Shown: positions 8,992 through 16,967 of the stretch, piece by piece
How positions within the stretch are numbered: the first letter of the stretch is position 1
How the letters are laid out: each line of letters opens with the position of its first letter
From: a virus
DNA length: 36,229 bases
Virus record (IMG/VR): IMGVR_UViG_3300018046_000004
Location: 1-36,229 of that record
Strand: one strand, 5' to 3'
Position numbers and translations under genes: made by a program
Notes under the pieces: model-generated
What the model was told of the DNA's origin: nothing
Seen by the model: the letters and a program-made list of their open reading frames with translations, nothing else
Database searches by the model: none

Positions 8992-10019
8992 TATTGAAAA
9001 CTTCCTGTATTAGGATCCCAAGTTGTAGACGGATCTATTAATATACTCATTAAACTTGCATTTCCTTCTATACTCCCATCTGTGAAACCAGAATTTACAG
9101 CAACAGAATAAGGAGCTCCCCCTGTTTTTAATGCCCATAATCTTTGCACAGTATTATTATCAGTAGGAAATTGATAAGAAGGCGAAGAAGTAGTTCCCGA
9201 TACTGAAATAGGATAAACATTATCTACAAGGACAGGGCCCTGTCCCGGGCCCTGTGCCTCGGTACTTGCTGGTATAGGGACATAATGTCCACGAACTTCG
9301 CTATGAGTTCCACATAAAACTCCAGCTATAAATTCAAAGTTATAATTAAACAAATAAGGATGTTCTTCATCTTCATCAATTGTAAAATTATTAAAATGTC
9401 CTAGCATAATATTATTATCATAAGATATTTCTACACCGTGAACTGTACTTATAACTCTAGAAAGAGATGTAGTTGCAAGTGGGTCTAAAAATGTATACCC
9501 ATTATTTCTATAAGCGTCTATAGTTGCCAGAAAATTCAAGAAAGATAAAGATCTATATCGAGTATAATAATCTGTTCCTTGACCAGATGTCATAAAAGCT
9601 GCTGTTTTTCCAGTAGAGCTAATAGTGTCTTGGTTAGGTCCCCATAATTGTATGACCCATCCTTTACGAGTATATTCATGTTGAAAAGAATTTACTTTAC
9701 CTTGGTTCCATACCTCAGGGGCAATTAACATTGTAAATGTAATTCTTTTTAAAGATGGGGCTGATAAATCAAGACCAAAATTTGCAGAAAGATTTGTTAT
9801 AGCTGAATTATTACCGGCCATAGAAATCTGCATTGGTAAAATACGACCAGATTGTTTTCTAGGATCAACCCCAGTTAAAGCTTGGTTAGGGGCAATTACA
9901 TCACCGTTAGAAGATGTAATATTTTGCAGATCTTTTATATCGTTAATCTGAAATGATAAACTATTATCAGGGTGAACGGTAAGAAAATCTGAAGTCTGAG
10001 CTTGTACGACTTGGTCCAT
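8991..10019 (-). CDS. Tail-tip / baseplate protein, paralogue of the preceding gene product
   Basis: 342 aa; ATG at 10019 with AGGAAAAAG upstream. It shares an organisation with the 312-aa protein encoded just upstream at 10048-10986: an IxPEVWN or INPRSMG strand, a W-rich segment ending in TGKTAAF or QGNTAAF, a helix-rich part (YRSLSFLNFLATIDAYRNNG), and a closing G-x-F-x-x-(F/V)-x-(I/V) strand pair followed by YxFxFxF. It therefore looks like a divergent duplicate. Such paired proteins between tape measure and hub are commonly tube-distal or LysM-like baseplate components. The ~80 C-terminal residues are low complexity and carry GC-rich element D (QGPGQGPV). Function by context only. Confidence 0.6.
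   Translation of the reverse strand: MDQVVQAQTSDFLTVHPDNSLSFQINDIKDLQNITSSNGDVIAPNQALTGVDPRKQSGRILPMQISMAGNNSAITNLSANFGLDLSAPSLKRITFTMLIAPEVWNQGKVNSFQHEYTRKGWVIQLWGPNQDTISSTGKTAAFMTSGQGTDYYTRYRSLSFLNFLATIDAYRNNGYTFLDPLATTSLSRVISTVHGVEISYDNNIMLGHFNNFTIDEDEEHPYLFNYNFEFIAGVLCGTHSEVRGHYVPIPASTEAQGPGQGPVLVDNVYPISVSGTTSSPSYQFPTDNNTVQRLWALKTGGAPYSVAVNSGFTDGSIEGNASLMSILIDPSTTWDPNTGSFQ
9231..9257. repeat. GC-rich hexamer element D (perfect palindrome core)
   Basis: GACAGGGCCCTGTC (9231-9244) is a perfect palindrome, followed by CCGGGCCCTGTG. Read on the minus strand in a phase one base off from elements C, G and H, giving AQGPGQGPVL in place of GPGTG. Confidence 0.6.
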
Positions 10020-10044
10020 TGTCTTTTTCCTATTTATTTACCAC

Positions 10045-10064
10045 CTTCTAGAAGCTTCTAGAAG
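10045..10064. repeat. 20-bp perfect palindrome overlapping a stop codon
   Basis: CTTCTAGAAGCTTCTAGAAG is self-complementary over 20 bases and is two copies of a TTCTAGAAGC unit. It covers the last codons and TAG stop of the 312-aa gene (residues SRSF). It has no following T-run, so it is not a standard terminator; it could form a hairpin in mRNA between two tail-tip genes. Confidence 0.7.
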
Positions 10065-10986
10065 CTCCTGCTGATGTGAAGGGGGGTGGAGGATATGGAA
10101 TATATGAAGGTAATTCGGGTTGATTATTTTGGCTATCATTATTAAACCATCCAACAGGAAATTGATTACTCCCACCGTTATTAGGGGGAGGAGTTGCAGC
10201 TAATGGTGTTGGAGTCAAATTAGGGCTAGGATAAACCGGAATCGTAGTTCCATATGACGGAGTAAGAGTTTGAAGTGTGTTTGAATTAATTCCTGTAGGT
10301 ACAGAAGTTGGAACCACTACAGATGCAGGCTGCGGAGCAGGAACACTATTACTATAATTATAAAGCGTTGCTTCAGATTTAAATGTTATAGTAAATTGAT
10401 AACGAAAAGGGTCCGCAGCGTTTTCTGTAACATCAACAGATTCAAAAAACCCCTTATAAGCTTGTTGGCCATAAGACAACATTATATAATATCTATAAAT
10501 TATTCTTCCGAAATTATCAAAATAGCATCCATTAAGACGAATTAAATCTATGAGCCTTTTAAATTGGCGGTATGAGATAGAAACTCTTCTATTAGCAACT
10601 GTTAATCCATAAGGTTCTAAAGTTTCTCCCGTTACAGGATTTACAGATGGGGTTACGAAAGCAGCTGTATTACCCTGCAAAGAAAGGGTATCGAGTTCTT
10701 CGCCCCAATGGTCTTCATGCCATGACGTCATAGTTGGGGTACGGGATATCATTTTAGAAAGGTTGCTCCCCATAGATCTAGGATTAATCATTAATTCAAT
10801 TCCATAAATTATATTTCCAGGATCCAATCCAACAGCAGGAGACATTGCTTGAATTAAATTTCCTTGGGGCGGAAAATCTATTGCAACAAACACGCTTGTT
10901 AAAGGATCTATTAAAGCAATTATAACTGGAATTTTGGCATAATTAGGTCCAAAATTTTCATACCATATATTATTTTTAAGAGGCAT
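10048..10986 (-). CDS. Tail-tip / baseplate protein following the tape measure
   Basis: 312 aa, starting 4 bases after the tape measure stop codon, so translation is probably coupled. Residues ~1-215 appear folded: INPRSMGSNLSKMISR, TMTSWHEDHWGEELDTLSLQ, then YRQFKRLIDLIRLNG and GFFESVDVTENAADPFRYQF. The closing block (a tolerance to a shift of residues around the last strand pair, then YQFTITFK) is common in small baseplate/tail-tip proteins of myoviruses. Residues ~215-312 are Pro/Asn/Ser-rich and probably disordered. It resembles the next gene product (342 aa) and is probably its paralogue. No enzyme motif. Confidence 0.6.
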   Translation of the reverse strand: MPLKNNIWYENFGPNYAKIPVIIALIDPLTSVFVAIDFPPQGNLIQAMSPAVGLDPGNIIYGIELMINPRSMGSNLSKMISRTPTMTSWHEDHWGEELDTLSLQGNTAAFVTPSVNPVTGETLEPYGLTVANRRVSISYRQFKRLIDLIRLNGCYFDNFGRIIYRYYIMLSYGQQAYKGFFESVDVTENAADPFRYQFTITFKSEATLYNYSNSVPAPQPASVVVPTSVPTGINSNTLQTLTPSYGTTIPVYPSPNLTPTPLAATPPPNNGGSNQFPVGWFNNDSQNNQPELPSYIPYPPPPFTSAGASRSF

Positions 10987-10990
10987 AATA

Positions 10991-13900
10991 TTATCTCAAA
11001 TATTCTGCATATAAAACTGATCGAACTTGGTTCGCTATACGATCCCCAAGATTCTTCTCAGTAGCTGTCACATTAACCACAATATTTTTATTACTTGTGG
11101 GGGCTGGCATTTGATTCTGATTTGTAGAGCCTAAAACGGGGGCTAAACGTCTGGTTTGTGCACTATCAAATATTTGGGCTCCTCGTTTCATATTTACAAG
11201 TTCAGGGCCTTTTTCTCCTACTAATGTCATACCGCCGTGTGCAAAAGAAGTTCCGGAAGCATGTCCAGGGACTGTTGACATTTGTGGACCTCCTAATGTT
11301 AAAAAACCTGCAGCCAATCCAGTCATTAACGCAGGACCTCTTAATGGTAAAAAACCTTCAGCCAATCCAGTCATTAACGCAGGATAATATTCGAATCCCG
11401 GAAGCGGAGCAGAAAACAATTTATTTTTTTTTGCATAATCTGAAGCTATTTGTCCACCAACATTACCTCCATATTTAAATAGATCCTCAGGAGTTATTGT
11501 ATCCTCGCCCGCTGCTTTGGCTCTTTGTTTTATATATTCTAACATTTTTTCTCCAGCATCTGGATCTTGAGACGCTTGAGAACCTAATAAATCTACAATA
11601 TCTTCTGCATGACTATCCACACTATTAATAGCATTAATTTGATCTTGATCATTATTTAAAGCTTTAGTAGCATTAGTAGAATTAAGTATAGCATATTTTG
11701 TAGAGACATCATATTGTTTTTTCATAAGTTGACGATCTGTGGTATTTCCACCTGCTTTTAAAATTCCCTGTAATAATTGTATTTGCTCTTTATTATCTTC
11801 AGGATTTGTTTTTAAATCTGATAATGTAGAATTAAGTTTATTAGTATCTATATTACCATTTACATCTACTATACTTTTAAGAAGTGTTTTTGAGTCTTCA
11901 GCAGTATCCAATTGTTTTTGATCAGTGTCTTGCTTATCTTTAAGTTCTTTTAACATTTGAGGATAATCTGTTCGACCGGCATATCCAGCTTTATCAAGTA
12001 TTTTTTGAGCTTCTTTTTGTTCAGTTGTAATCTCTTCTTTAAGATATTTATTTGCTATACGACCTATCCACTCAGAAATTTTTGCAACTTTAAAAAATAC
12101 AGCCCCCTGCCACTTAGCCGCATCTTGTGCAATAGTCATCGCGTCTTGCAACGATAATGTTTGAGCAGTTACTTCCCGGTATGTTTTATCATATTGTTTT
12201 TTTTGTGTTTTAGCATCTTGGACTCCTGTCTTAAGAGTACTATGATTTACCGCTAACCCCTCTTCATCTGTATTTATTAATTTATCTAAAACATCATATA
12301 ACTGATCAGAATTCATATTTCCATCTTTTAACCCAAGTTTAAATTGAGATAAAAGTTTTTTATTTACTACTAATCCTTTTATTAAATTTTTGGCTTGAAT
12401 TGAACTTATATGTAATTCCTTAGAAAAAAATTTACCTTCTTCTTCCAAATTCTTTTGACCTTCTTCTCCTGTCCACACCATTTTTTCTATACGATTGTTT
12501 ATTTCATCTAAAATTTTTGTTGATTCCTCAGGTCCCCCTGCTTTAATATTTTTTAAAGCATCTTTTAATCCGTCTTCTATACCATATAATGCTTGTTTTG
12601 TTGTTTCTATTACATAACGTATTGTTTCTTCTGAAATATTTGCACCGCCTGGCATTGCGTGTATACCTTGAACAGCTGTTATAAGATCTTGTCCTGATTT
12701 AGCTAATATACCAGTTCCTTTAGCTTGTTTATCCATACCACTAATAATTTGAGACAAAACATCTAAGGTTTTATCACTATACATAGGCAAGTCTTGAGCC
12801 AAGGCAAGATCACTTGTCCCGGTATTTTTTATACGATCTAATTTTTGATTTGCTGCAGAAAATTTATTATTAAGATCTTCTAATAATTTAGTAGTTTCTG
12901 GATTTTCTTCTCCTGTTTCATTGAATTCTTGGGTTTGTTTAGCTTTAGCGAGATTTATTTGTTTTTGTATATCACCAACATCAGACTGTAATCCTTTTGC
13001 TATTTCTTTTCCAATTTCTGGCCACTTAACTCCATATTGTTTTCCTAATTGTACAACACCAAGTCTCTCTGTGTCCGTCATTTTATTAAAAAAATTCTGT
13101 ATTTCCTCAGTAGCTTTAGCTGCCGCATCAGCGCTCATTAATCCGGAAGAAGAAAATTTACTCATTAAAGTAGAAGTTGAGGATAAAAATTTTCCATAAA
13201 AAGCAAGAGAATTTGAAGCGTTCAATACAGAATTCCAAAATTTGTCAGTTGATAATCCACTTTTTTCTGCATCAAATGCAACTTGTACAAAAGCAGAATC
13301 TATCTCTTTTAAGTCCATTCTATAATCAAGCATCATTTTAGATTGATACTGAGCCATATTAACCATATCCCCACCAAATATTTTATTTGCTTTTGCAGCA
13401 ACATGTACAACATCTCGATAACTTTGAAACTCTGTATTCAACGAAGATACGCTGACTCCCATTGAATTCATACCTTCCAAAAATCCATAAACTTCTTTAG
13501 AAGTCAACCCATCCCTCAAATTATCAAAAACACTCGTAATAGCGGTATTAAAATCTTTAAACTGTTTATTAACATCTGTTGTTAAAGAAGGTCCTCTAAT
13601 ATATGCAAAAGATTTATTAAGTTTCTTAACATACCCGTCTAATGAGTTTACAACTTCAAAAACGGCTTTAAAACCCATTAAAACAAGTCCGGGCCACCCA
13701 GCTAATGCTTCTGCTACACCTCCTACAGCTTCTCCCATCATAATAGTCATTTTACCAGCCGCTGTCATCGCGCCTGCTAAATCTTTAGAGTCTCTACCAA
13801 CTTCTTTCATTTTTTCTGCATAGTTACCCCAAGCTTTAGCTTGCCCAGCAATATTTTTTGCTGGAGACTTCCACATATCTTTTAAAATTCCAAAACCTTG

Positions 13901-14176
13901 TAAAACATTTGTAGTTTTAGCTGCGGCACCAGTATATTTTTTTAAAGCTTCTGTATCTTTATACCAAGCTTCGGCATCTGCTTCTCGTTTTTTTCTTTCT
14001 TTATCAGAAACTGCATTATTTTCTTCAGTTATCTTTGTTCCCTTAGCCATTTCTGCATAAAGAGAATGAATATTTTCTTTTAAATCTTTAAGAGTATCAT
14101 TCAAAGTTTGATTGGTCTTATTAAGATCATTAAGTCCTCTCAATTGATCTTCAATATTTTTAGACTTAATTGGCAT
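10991..14176 (-). CDS. Tail tape measure protein
   Basis: 1061 aa. N-terminal ~120 residues are coiled-coil-like (LNDTLKDLKENIHSLYAEM), followed by a hydrophobic Gly/Ala segment (GVAEALAGWPGLVLMGFKAVF, res ~150-175) and long charged helical regions. Near the C-terminus it has the motif AHGGMTLVGEKGPELVNMK, typical of tape measure proteins (GG-x-T-x-VGE-x-GPEL). Length predicts a tail of moderate length. The start overlaps the previous stop by one base with GAGGTAGAG upstream. It lies between the chaperone-position genes and tail-tip genes, as expected. A 48-bp tandem duplication near the C-terminus repeats PALMTGLAEGFLPLRG as PALMTGLAAGFLTLGG. Confidence 0.9.
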   Translation of the reverse strand: MPIKSKNIEDQLRGLNDLNKTNQTLNDTLKDLKENIHSLYAEMAKGTKITEENNAVSDKERKKREADAEAWYKDTEALKKYTGAAAKTTNVLQGFGILKDMWKSPAKNIAGQAKAWGNYAEKMKEVGRDSKDLAGAMTAAGKMTIMMGEAVGGVAEALAGWPGLVLMGFKAVFEVVNSLDGYVKKLNKSFAYIRGPSLTTDVNKQFKDFNTAITSVFDNLRDGLTSKEVYGFLEGMNSMGVSVSSLNTEFQSYRDVVHVAAKANKIFGGDMVNMAQYQSKMMLDYRMDLKEIDSAFVQVAFDAEKSGLSTDKFWNSVLNASNSLAFYGKFLSSTSTLMSKFSSSGLMSADAAAKATEEIQNFFNKMTDTERLGVVQLGKQYGVKWPEIGKEIAKGLQSDVGDIQKQINLAKAKQTQEFNETGEENPETTKLLEDLNNKFSAANQKLDRIKNTGTSDLALAQDLPMYSDKTLDVLSQIISGMDKQAKGTGILAKSGQDLITAVQGIHAMPGGANISEETIRYVIETTKQALYGIEDGLKDALKNIKAGGPEESTKILDEINNRIEKMVWTGEEGQKNLEEEGKFFSKELHISSIQAKNLIKGLVVNKKLLSQFKLGLKDGNMNSDQLYDVLDKLINTDEEGLAVNHSTLKTGVQDAKTQKKQYDKTYREVTAQTLSLQDAMTIAQDAAKWQGAVFFKVAKISEWIGRIANKYLKEEITTEQKEAQKILDKAGYAGRTDYPQMLKELKDKQDTDQKQLDTAEDSKTLLKSIVDVNGNIDTNKLNSTLSDLKTNPEDNKEQIQLLQGILKAGGNTTDRQLMKKQYDVSTKYAILNSTNATKALNNDQDQINAINSVDSHAEDIVDLLGSQASQDPDAGEKMLEYIKQRAKAAGEDTITPEDLFKYGGNVGGQIASDYAKKNKLFSAPLPGFEYYPALMTGLAEGFLPLRGPALMTGLAAGFLTLGGPQMSTVPGHASGTSFAHGGMTLVGEKGPELVNMKRGAQIFDSAQTRRLAPVLGSTNQNQMPAPTSNKNIVVNVTATEKNLGDRIANQVRSVLYAEYLR
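11288..11383 (-). repeat. 48-bp tandem duplication in the tape measure gene
   Basis: Two adjacent 48-bp units (11288-11335 and 11336-11383), identical at all but three positions by eye, encode 16-residue hydrophobic repeats. The near identity suggests a recent slippage or duplication event. Confidence 0.9.
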
Positions 14177-15225
14177 TATGCTCTACCTCTAGCTGTTAAA
14201 ATACGAGGATTTGTTTTCTTAAAAAACCGTGCGCTTCCCATTTCGTTACCAGTAGTTGATGGAACAAGTTTCTTTTTTTTAGATTCTATCATTTTAGAAA
14301 CTTCTTCAGTAGTCATAGCACGTTGGCTACCTTCAATAAGAGGAGTATATCCACGCTCAATTCGTATACGTTTAATTCTCTCTTCAGCTTCTCGTCGCTT
14401 TTGTTCAGCACTATCTTTAACTTGTTTTAAATGAGCTTCTATTAATAAATCATGTCTGTCTTTTTGACCTTTCATTTGTCTATCCAATTCCGCTACTAGT
14501 TCTTCCGCTGTATCTGTCCGTGCCGCCCATCCTTTAGAAGACCACTCTTTTGAATCCATATACCCTATATCTGCAAGATGTGCTCTACGATCTTCCAACC
14601 CGTGTACAGCCCCACTATGTTGATTACGAATTTGACGAGCTCCTTTGGGATTAGAAGCAGATGTTATTAACAATGCCATCGAAAAATCAGTATCATATTT
14701 TTCTTCGTTATCTAAGCTTTTATTAATAAGTATCCAACTTTCTTGACAGGAATTTGTACCTATATTTTCTGTTCCAGGAATTCCAGTAAATTCAGGATTG
14801 GTTAATAACGTCTCAGATGCTATTTTCCAAATAGATCTGGACCTGTCTGTATAACTGAATCCTTCTAAATATTTACTTGCTTCTAGTGTTCTTGCATCTT
14901 CAGTATTTAATAAATCAATCATTTTTCTTAAAATATATTGGGGTAATGAAGAAAATAAAGTAAAGAGTTCATCTATATGTTTATCCCGGTCGATTAAAAC
15001 ATTTTGATTACTGATTATAAGAAGACTAAAAACTAAAAAATAAATATTAAATCTAAATTGATAATCATAAGAATTAGTATTTCCTGCATAAATTTTCATT
15101 AATTCAAATTCTTTATCATTTATGGTTTTGAAAATTATATGATTAGAATCGAAATAAAAATCCGATACAATAAAGCCTTTAAAAATTATTTCGGCTAAAG
15201 TATTATATGCTTCATTTTTTGTCAT
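14176..15225 (-). CDS. Protein in tail-assembly-chaperone position, coiled-coil C-terminus
   Basis: 349 aa; ATG at 15225 overlaps the stop of the upstream gene (TAATG). The N-terminal ~150 residues are helical with a hydrophobic core (FNIYFLVFSLLIISNQ, res ~59-74). The C-terminal ~140 residues are highly charged and helical (KDSAEQKRREAEERIKRIRI) and end in a basic tail. It directly precedes the tape measure gene. In many phages two chaperone genes, sometimes joined by programmed frameshift, occupy this site and coat the tape measure protein during tube assembly. I see no convincing slippery site here. Assignment rests on position. Confidence 0.5.
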   Translation of the reverse strand: MTKNEAYNTLAEIIFKGFIVSDFYFDSNHIIFKTINDKEFELMKIYAGNTNSYDYQFRFNIYFLVFSLLIISNQNVLIDRDKHIDELFTLFSSLPQYILRKMIDLLNTEDARTLEASKYLEGFSYTDRSRSIWKIASETLLTNPEFTGIPGTENIGTNSCQESWILINKSLDNEEKYDTDFSMALLITSASNPKGARQIRNQHSGAVHGLEDRRAHLADIGYMDSKEWSSKGWAARTDTAEELVAELDRQMKGQKDRHDLLIEAHLKQVKDSAEQKRREAEERIKRIRIERGYTPLIEGSQRAMTTEEVSKMIESKKKKLVPSTTGNEMGSARFFKKTNPRILTARGRA

Positions 15226-15893
15226 TATTTTGGCAAAATCCTTGGTGTAGATAATGCAGCTTTTTGTCCCTCAGATAAAGGAATTGATCCGCTAGCAAAA
15301 TTTCCTGTGTTTTGGTTTGTTATAGGTTGCTGTCCTAAATTTTGTTGGGCTCGTTCAACTTCTTCTGTAGCTTGTTTACTTAATTTTTCCGTTGCAGTCA
15401 TTTCAGGACCTACGTCGGAGACCTTTGAATACCCTTCAGGAACATCTGCGGATTTCTTTTTATATTCAGCTGGTTGTCTTACCATAAACTTTTCAAATTT
15501 TATAGAATCTCGAACCCGCTCTTCAGCTTCATTTTGCATATCATTAAATCCTTCAAACAATCTATCTCTTAAGACTGCTGGCCATTGCTCAATTTGATTT
15601 CTAAAATAAATATATTTAGAAACTTTTTGCCCATCTTCGGTTTCATATTGTATTGTATCATCCCGCAAATCAATATCATTAATTTGTTTTATTCCATATG
15701 CGAGCGTAATTTTTTTAAATTCTGGAAAAAATTGCGGTTGATCAGCAAAATCCTTGCAAGCTTCAAGAGCTTTAATTTCTTCACCTGATGTCAAAGGCTC
15801 CAAATAAAACGTAAAATCGAGATCTTTAAATTCAATTTTTTTGACAACAGTAAACTTCTTTTTTAAGGAGCTAAAAACAGAAAAAAGATTCAT
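15225..15893 (-). CDS. Small protein in tail-assembly-chaperone position
   Basis: 222 aa starting MNLFSVFSSLKKKF, with AGAGG upstream. Residues ~18-120 contain alternating strand/helix segments (IEFKDLDFTFYLEPLTSGEEIKALEAC) reminiscent of the beta-start then helix layout of phage tail chaperones, in which a DUF-like domain binds the tail tube or tape measure protein. The C-terminal ~80 residues are polar, Gln/Pro/Ser-rich and likely disordered. It is the first gene after the terminator that closes the tube transcript, so it begins a new transcription unit with the tape measure. Function from position only. Confidence 0.5.
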   Translation of the reverse strand: MNLFSVFSSLKKKFTVVKKIEFKDLDFTFYLEPLTSGEEIKALEACKDFADQPQFFPEFKKITLAYGIKQINDIDLRDDTIQYETEDGQKVSKYIYFRNQIEQWPAVLRDRLFEGFNDMQNEAEERVRDSIKFEKFMVRQPAEYKKKSADVPEGYSKVSDVGPEMTATEKLSKQATEEVERAQQNLGQQPITNQNTGNFASGSIPLSEGQKAALSTPRILPK

Positions 15894-15973
15894 AAATATA
15901 CCTCTTATTTAGATTGTGAAATAACTTTAACAGAATGGGATTTTCAAATTCGGTAGGGATTTAAATTTCATTT

Positions 15974-15981
15974 TATTTATA
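15974..15981 (-). promoter_or_regulatory. TATAAATA box, possible T4-type late promoter
   Basis: TATAAATA on the minus strand, 81 bp upstream of the 15893 start and downstream of the 16033-16058 terminator, where a new promoter would be expected. TATAAATA is the T4 late promoter core, but AT-rich DNA makes chance matches likely. Confidence 0.3.
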
Positions 15982-16032
15982 CAAACTATTTTTGTTATTT
16001 AAATTTTATATTATTTAAGAATCCCAAAATTT

Positions 16033-16058
16033 TAAAAAGGGGCTTATCCGCCCCTTTA
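16033..16058 (-). terminator. Rho-independent terminator after the tail-tube gene
   Basis: Minus strand stem AAAGGGGC / GCCCCTTT with a 6-base loop GGATAA, followed by TTTTT overlap and TTTAAAATTTT. The stem is strong against the AT-rich background. It ends the transcript that carries the tail tube gene and the solitary CRISPR-like repeat. Confidence 0.85.
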
Positions 16059-16071
16059 AATTACTTAGTTT

Positions 16072-16103
16072 GTTTCAATCCACGCGCCCATATGGGACGC
16101 GAC
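16072..16103 (-). CRISPR. Solitary type I-C-like CRISPR repeat (candidate RNA anti-CRISPR)
   Basis: A 32-nt unit on the minus strand: it opens GTCGCG, has an inverted repeat around CCCATATGGG flanked by CGCG on both sides (one bulged T), and ends GCGTGGATTGAAAC. This is the length, stem layout and 3' handle of type I-C repeats. There is one copy only; no second repeat, spacer series or cas gene occurs in the window. It is in the sense orientation of the tail-tube transcript, 43 bases after its stop codon. Its 3' handle is followed by 13 bases up to the rho-independent terminator stem. Phages are known to carry solitary repeat units that act as RNA anti-CRISPRs by occupying Cas proteins; that function here is inferred. 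Confidence 0.75.
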
Positions 16104-16117
16104 AGTGAAATATACTC

Positions 16118-16146
16118 ATAAACATCCCCGTTTACACGGGAAAAAA
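16118..16146 (-). repeat. Hairpin resembling a degenerate type I-E CRISPR repeat
   Basis: Directly after the tail-tube stop codon the minus strand reads TTTTTTCCCGTGTAAACGGGGATG. It forms a CCCGT/ACGGG stem and matches the TTCCC...CGGGGATG core of type I-E repeats, though the outer bases differ. It lies 14 bases upstream of the I-C-like unit. It could equally be a simple structured 3' UTR hairpin. Confidence 0.45.
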
Positions 16147-16911
16147 TTACGCTGGATTATTCAATGAAATCGATCCAGGAAGAGCTGGAGAAACAGATGT
16201 TATTCCACTCGCTGAAGTTAATCTCATCGAAATTGCATCCAGATTAAATGTGTCCAAAGTCTCTGATAACGGGTTATAAGCTGCTTCGAAAGATTCGCTA
16301 AGAATATCAGAAACGTTAATAGTTACTGTTTCTTGTACAAGAGCCGTATCAGAAGCATAAGAAACTGAATAGTCCGACATCCAGCATGCTTCATAATATG
16401 TAATCAAAGCAATAAGACCTTCACCTGCTCCCGGAGTTCCACCTGTTGATGTACCAGTATCCACACCAGGCTCTAATGGAGTATCTACGTTATTTGCATT
16501 AATTGTAGGTCCATAATCGTTATAAGTTAATTGACTAAAAACAAGCTCTTGACGAATATCAAAAGGCCATCGATGATGTCTAAGAGATCTTACGATACCG
16601 TCAACCCCAGATTTATATCCAAAAACTTGGTAAAGATTAGAAATATATAATGCACTTCGTGTAATAGAAATCGTCATAGGATCCGTTACACCAGGTACTA
16701 GTTCTGCAATGTGATCACCAAAACCGATACCACGAATTGGTTCCACTGTTCGTGCTTCTGATGGATCAAAAGTAGAAACAACACCTATTTGTGTAGCCCC
16801 TCCTGAATCAGAAGCATTATATGCATAGATTCGATTTTTTGAACTTATGACGGACAAAGTGTTAGGAGTAACACCGCGTCTAAATATGTAACTGTCTTTA
16901 TCGGTAGGCAT
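16147..16911 (-). CDS. Tail tube protein
   Basis: 254 aa; ATG at 16911 with AAGGAG upstream. The N-terminal half is beta-rich and has the segment RGIGFGDHIAELVPGVTDP followed by MTISITRSALYISNLYQVFGY, a tube-like pattern in which the phage subunit forms a hexameric ring with a short helix. A later block (ALITYYEACWMSDYSVSYAS) followed by a VTINVSDIL strand resembles the closing strands of tube subunits. The gene follows the sheath (with one Cys-rich gene between) and precedes the chaperone and tape measure genes, the classic site. Its stop codon is followed by two CRISPR-repeat-like sequences and a terminator, so its mRNA 3' UTR is unusually structured. Confidence 0.7.
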   Translation of the reverse strand: MPTDKDSYIFRRGVTPNTLSVISSKNRIYAYNASDSGGATQIGVVSTFDPSEARTVEPIRGIGFGDHIAELVPGVTDPMTISITRSALYISNLYQVFGYKSGVDGIVRSLRHHRWPFDIRQELVFSQLTYNDYGPTINANNVDTPLEPGVDTGTSTGGTPGAGEGLIALITYYEACWMSDYSVSYASDTALVQETVTINVSDILSESFEAAYNPLSETLDTFNLDAISMRLTSASGITSVSPALPGSISLNNPA

Positions 16912-16967
16912 CTCAAATGCTCCTTATTTAAATGTTTACTAAATTTATAACTACTCAAAACTGAACA

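Noticed and set aside
15215-15235. Programmed frameshift joining the two chaperone-position genes
   Set aside because: The junction is a simple TAATG overlap; the nearby CCAAAAT and CAAAAAAT strings are not a convincing slippery heptamer in the right frame.
16072-16103. A full CRISPR array at the I-C-like repeat
   Set aside because: Only one repeat is present; the following sequence goes straight into a terminator and no second copy of the handle ATTGAAAC in repeat context is found nearby.
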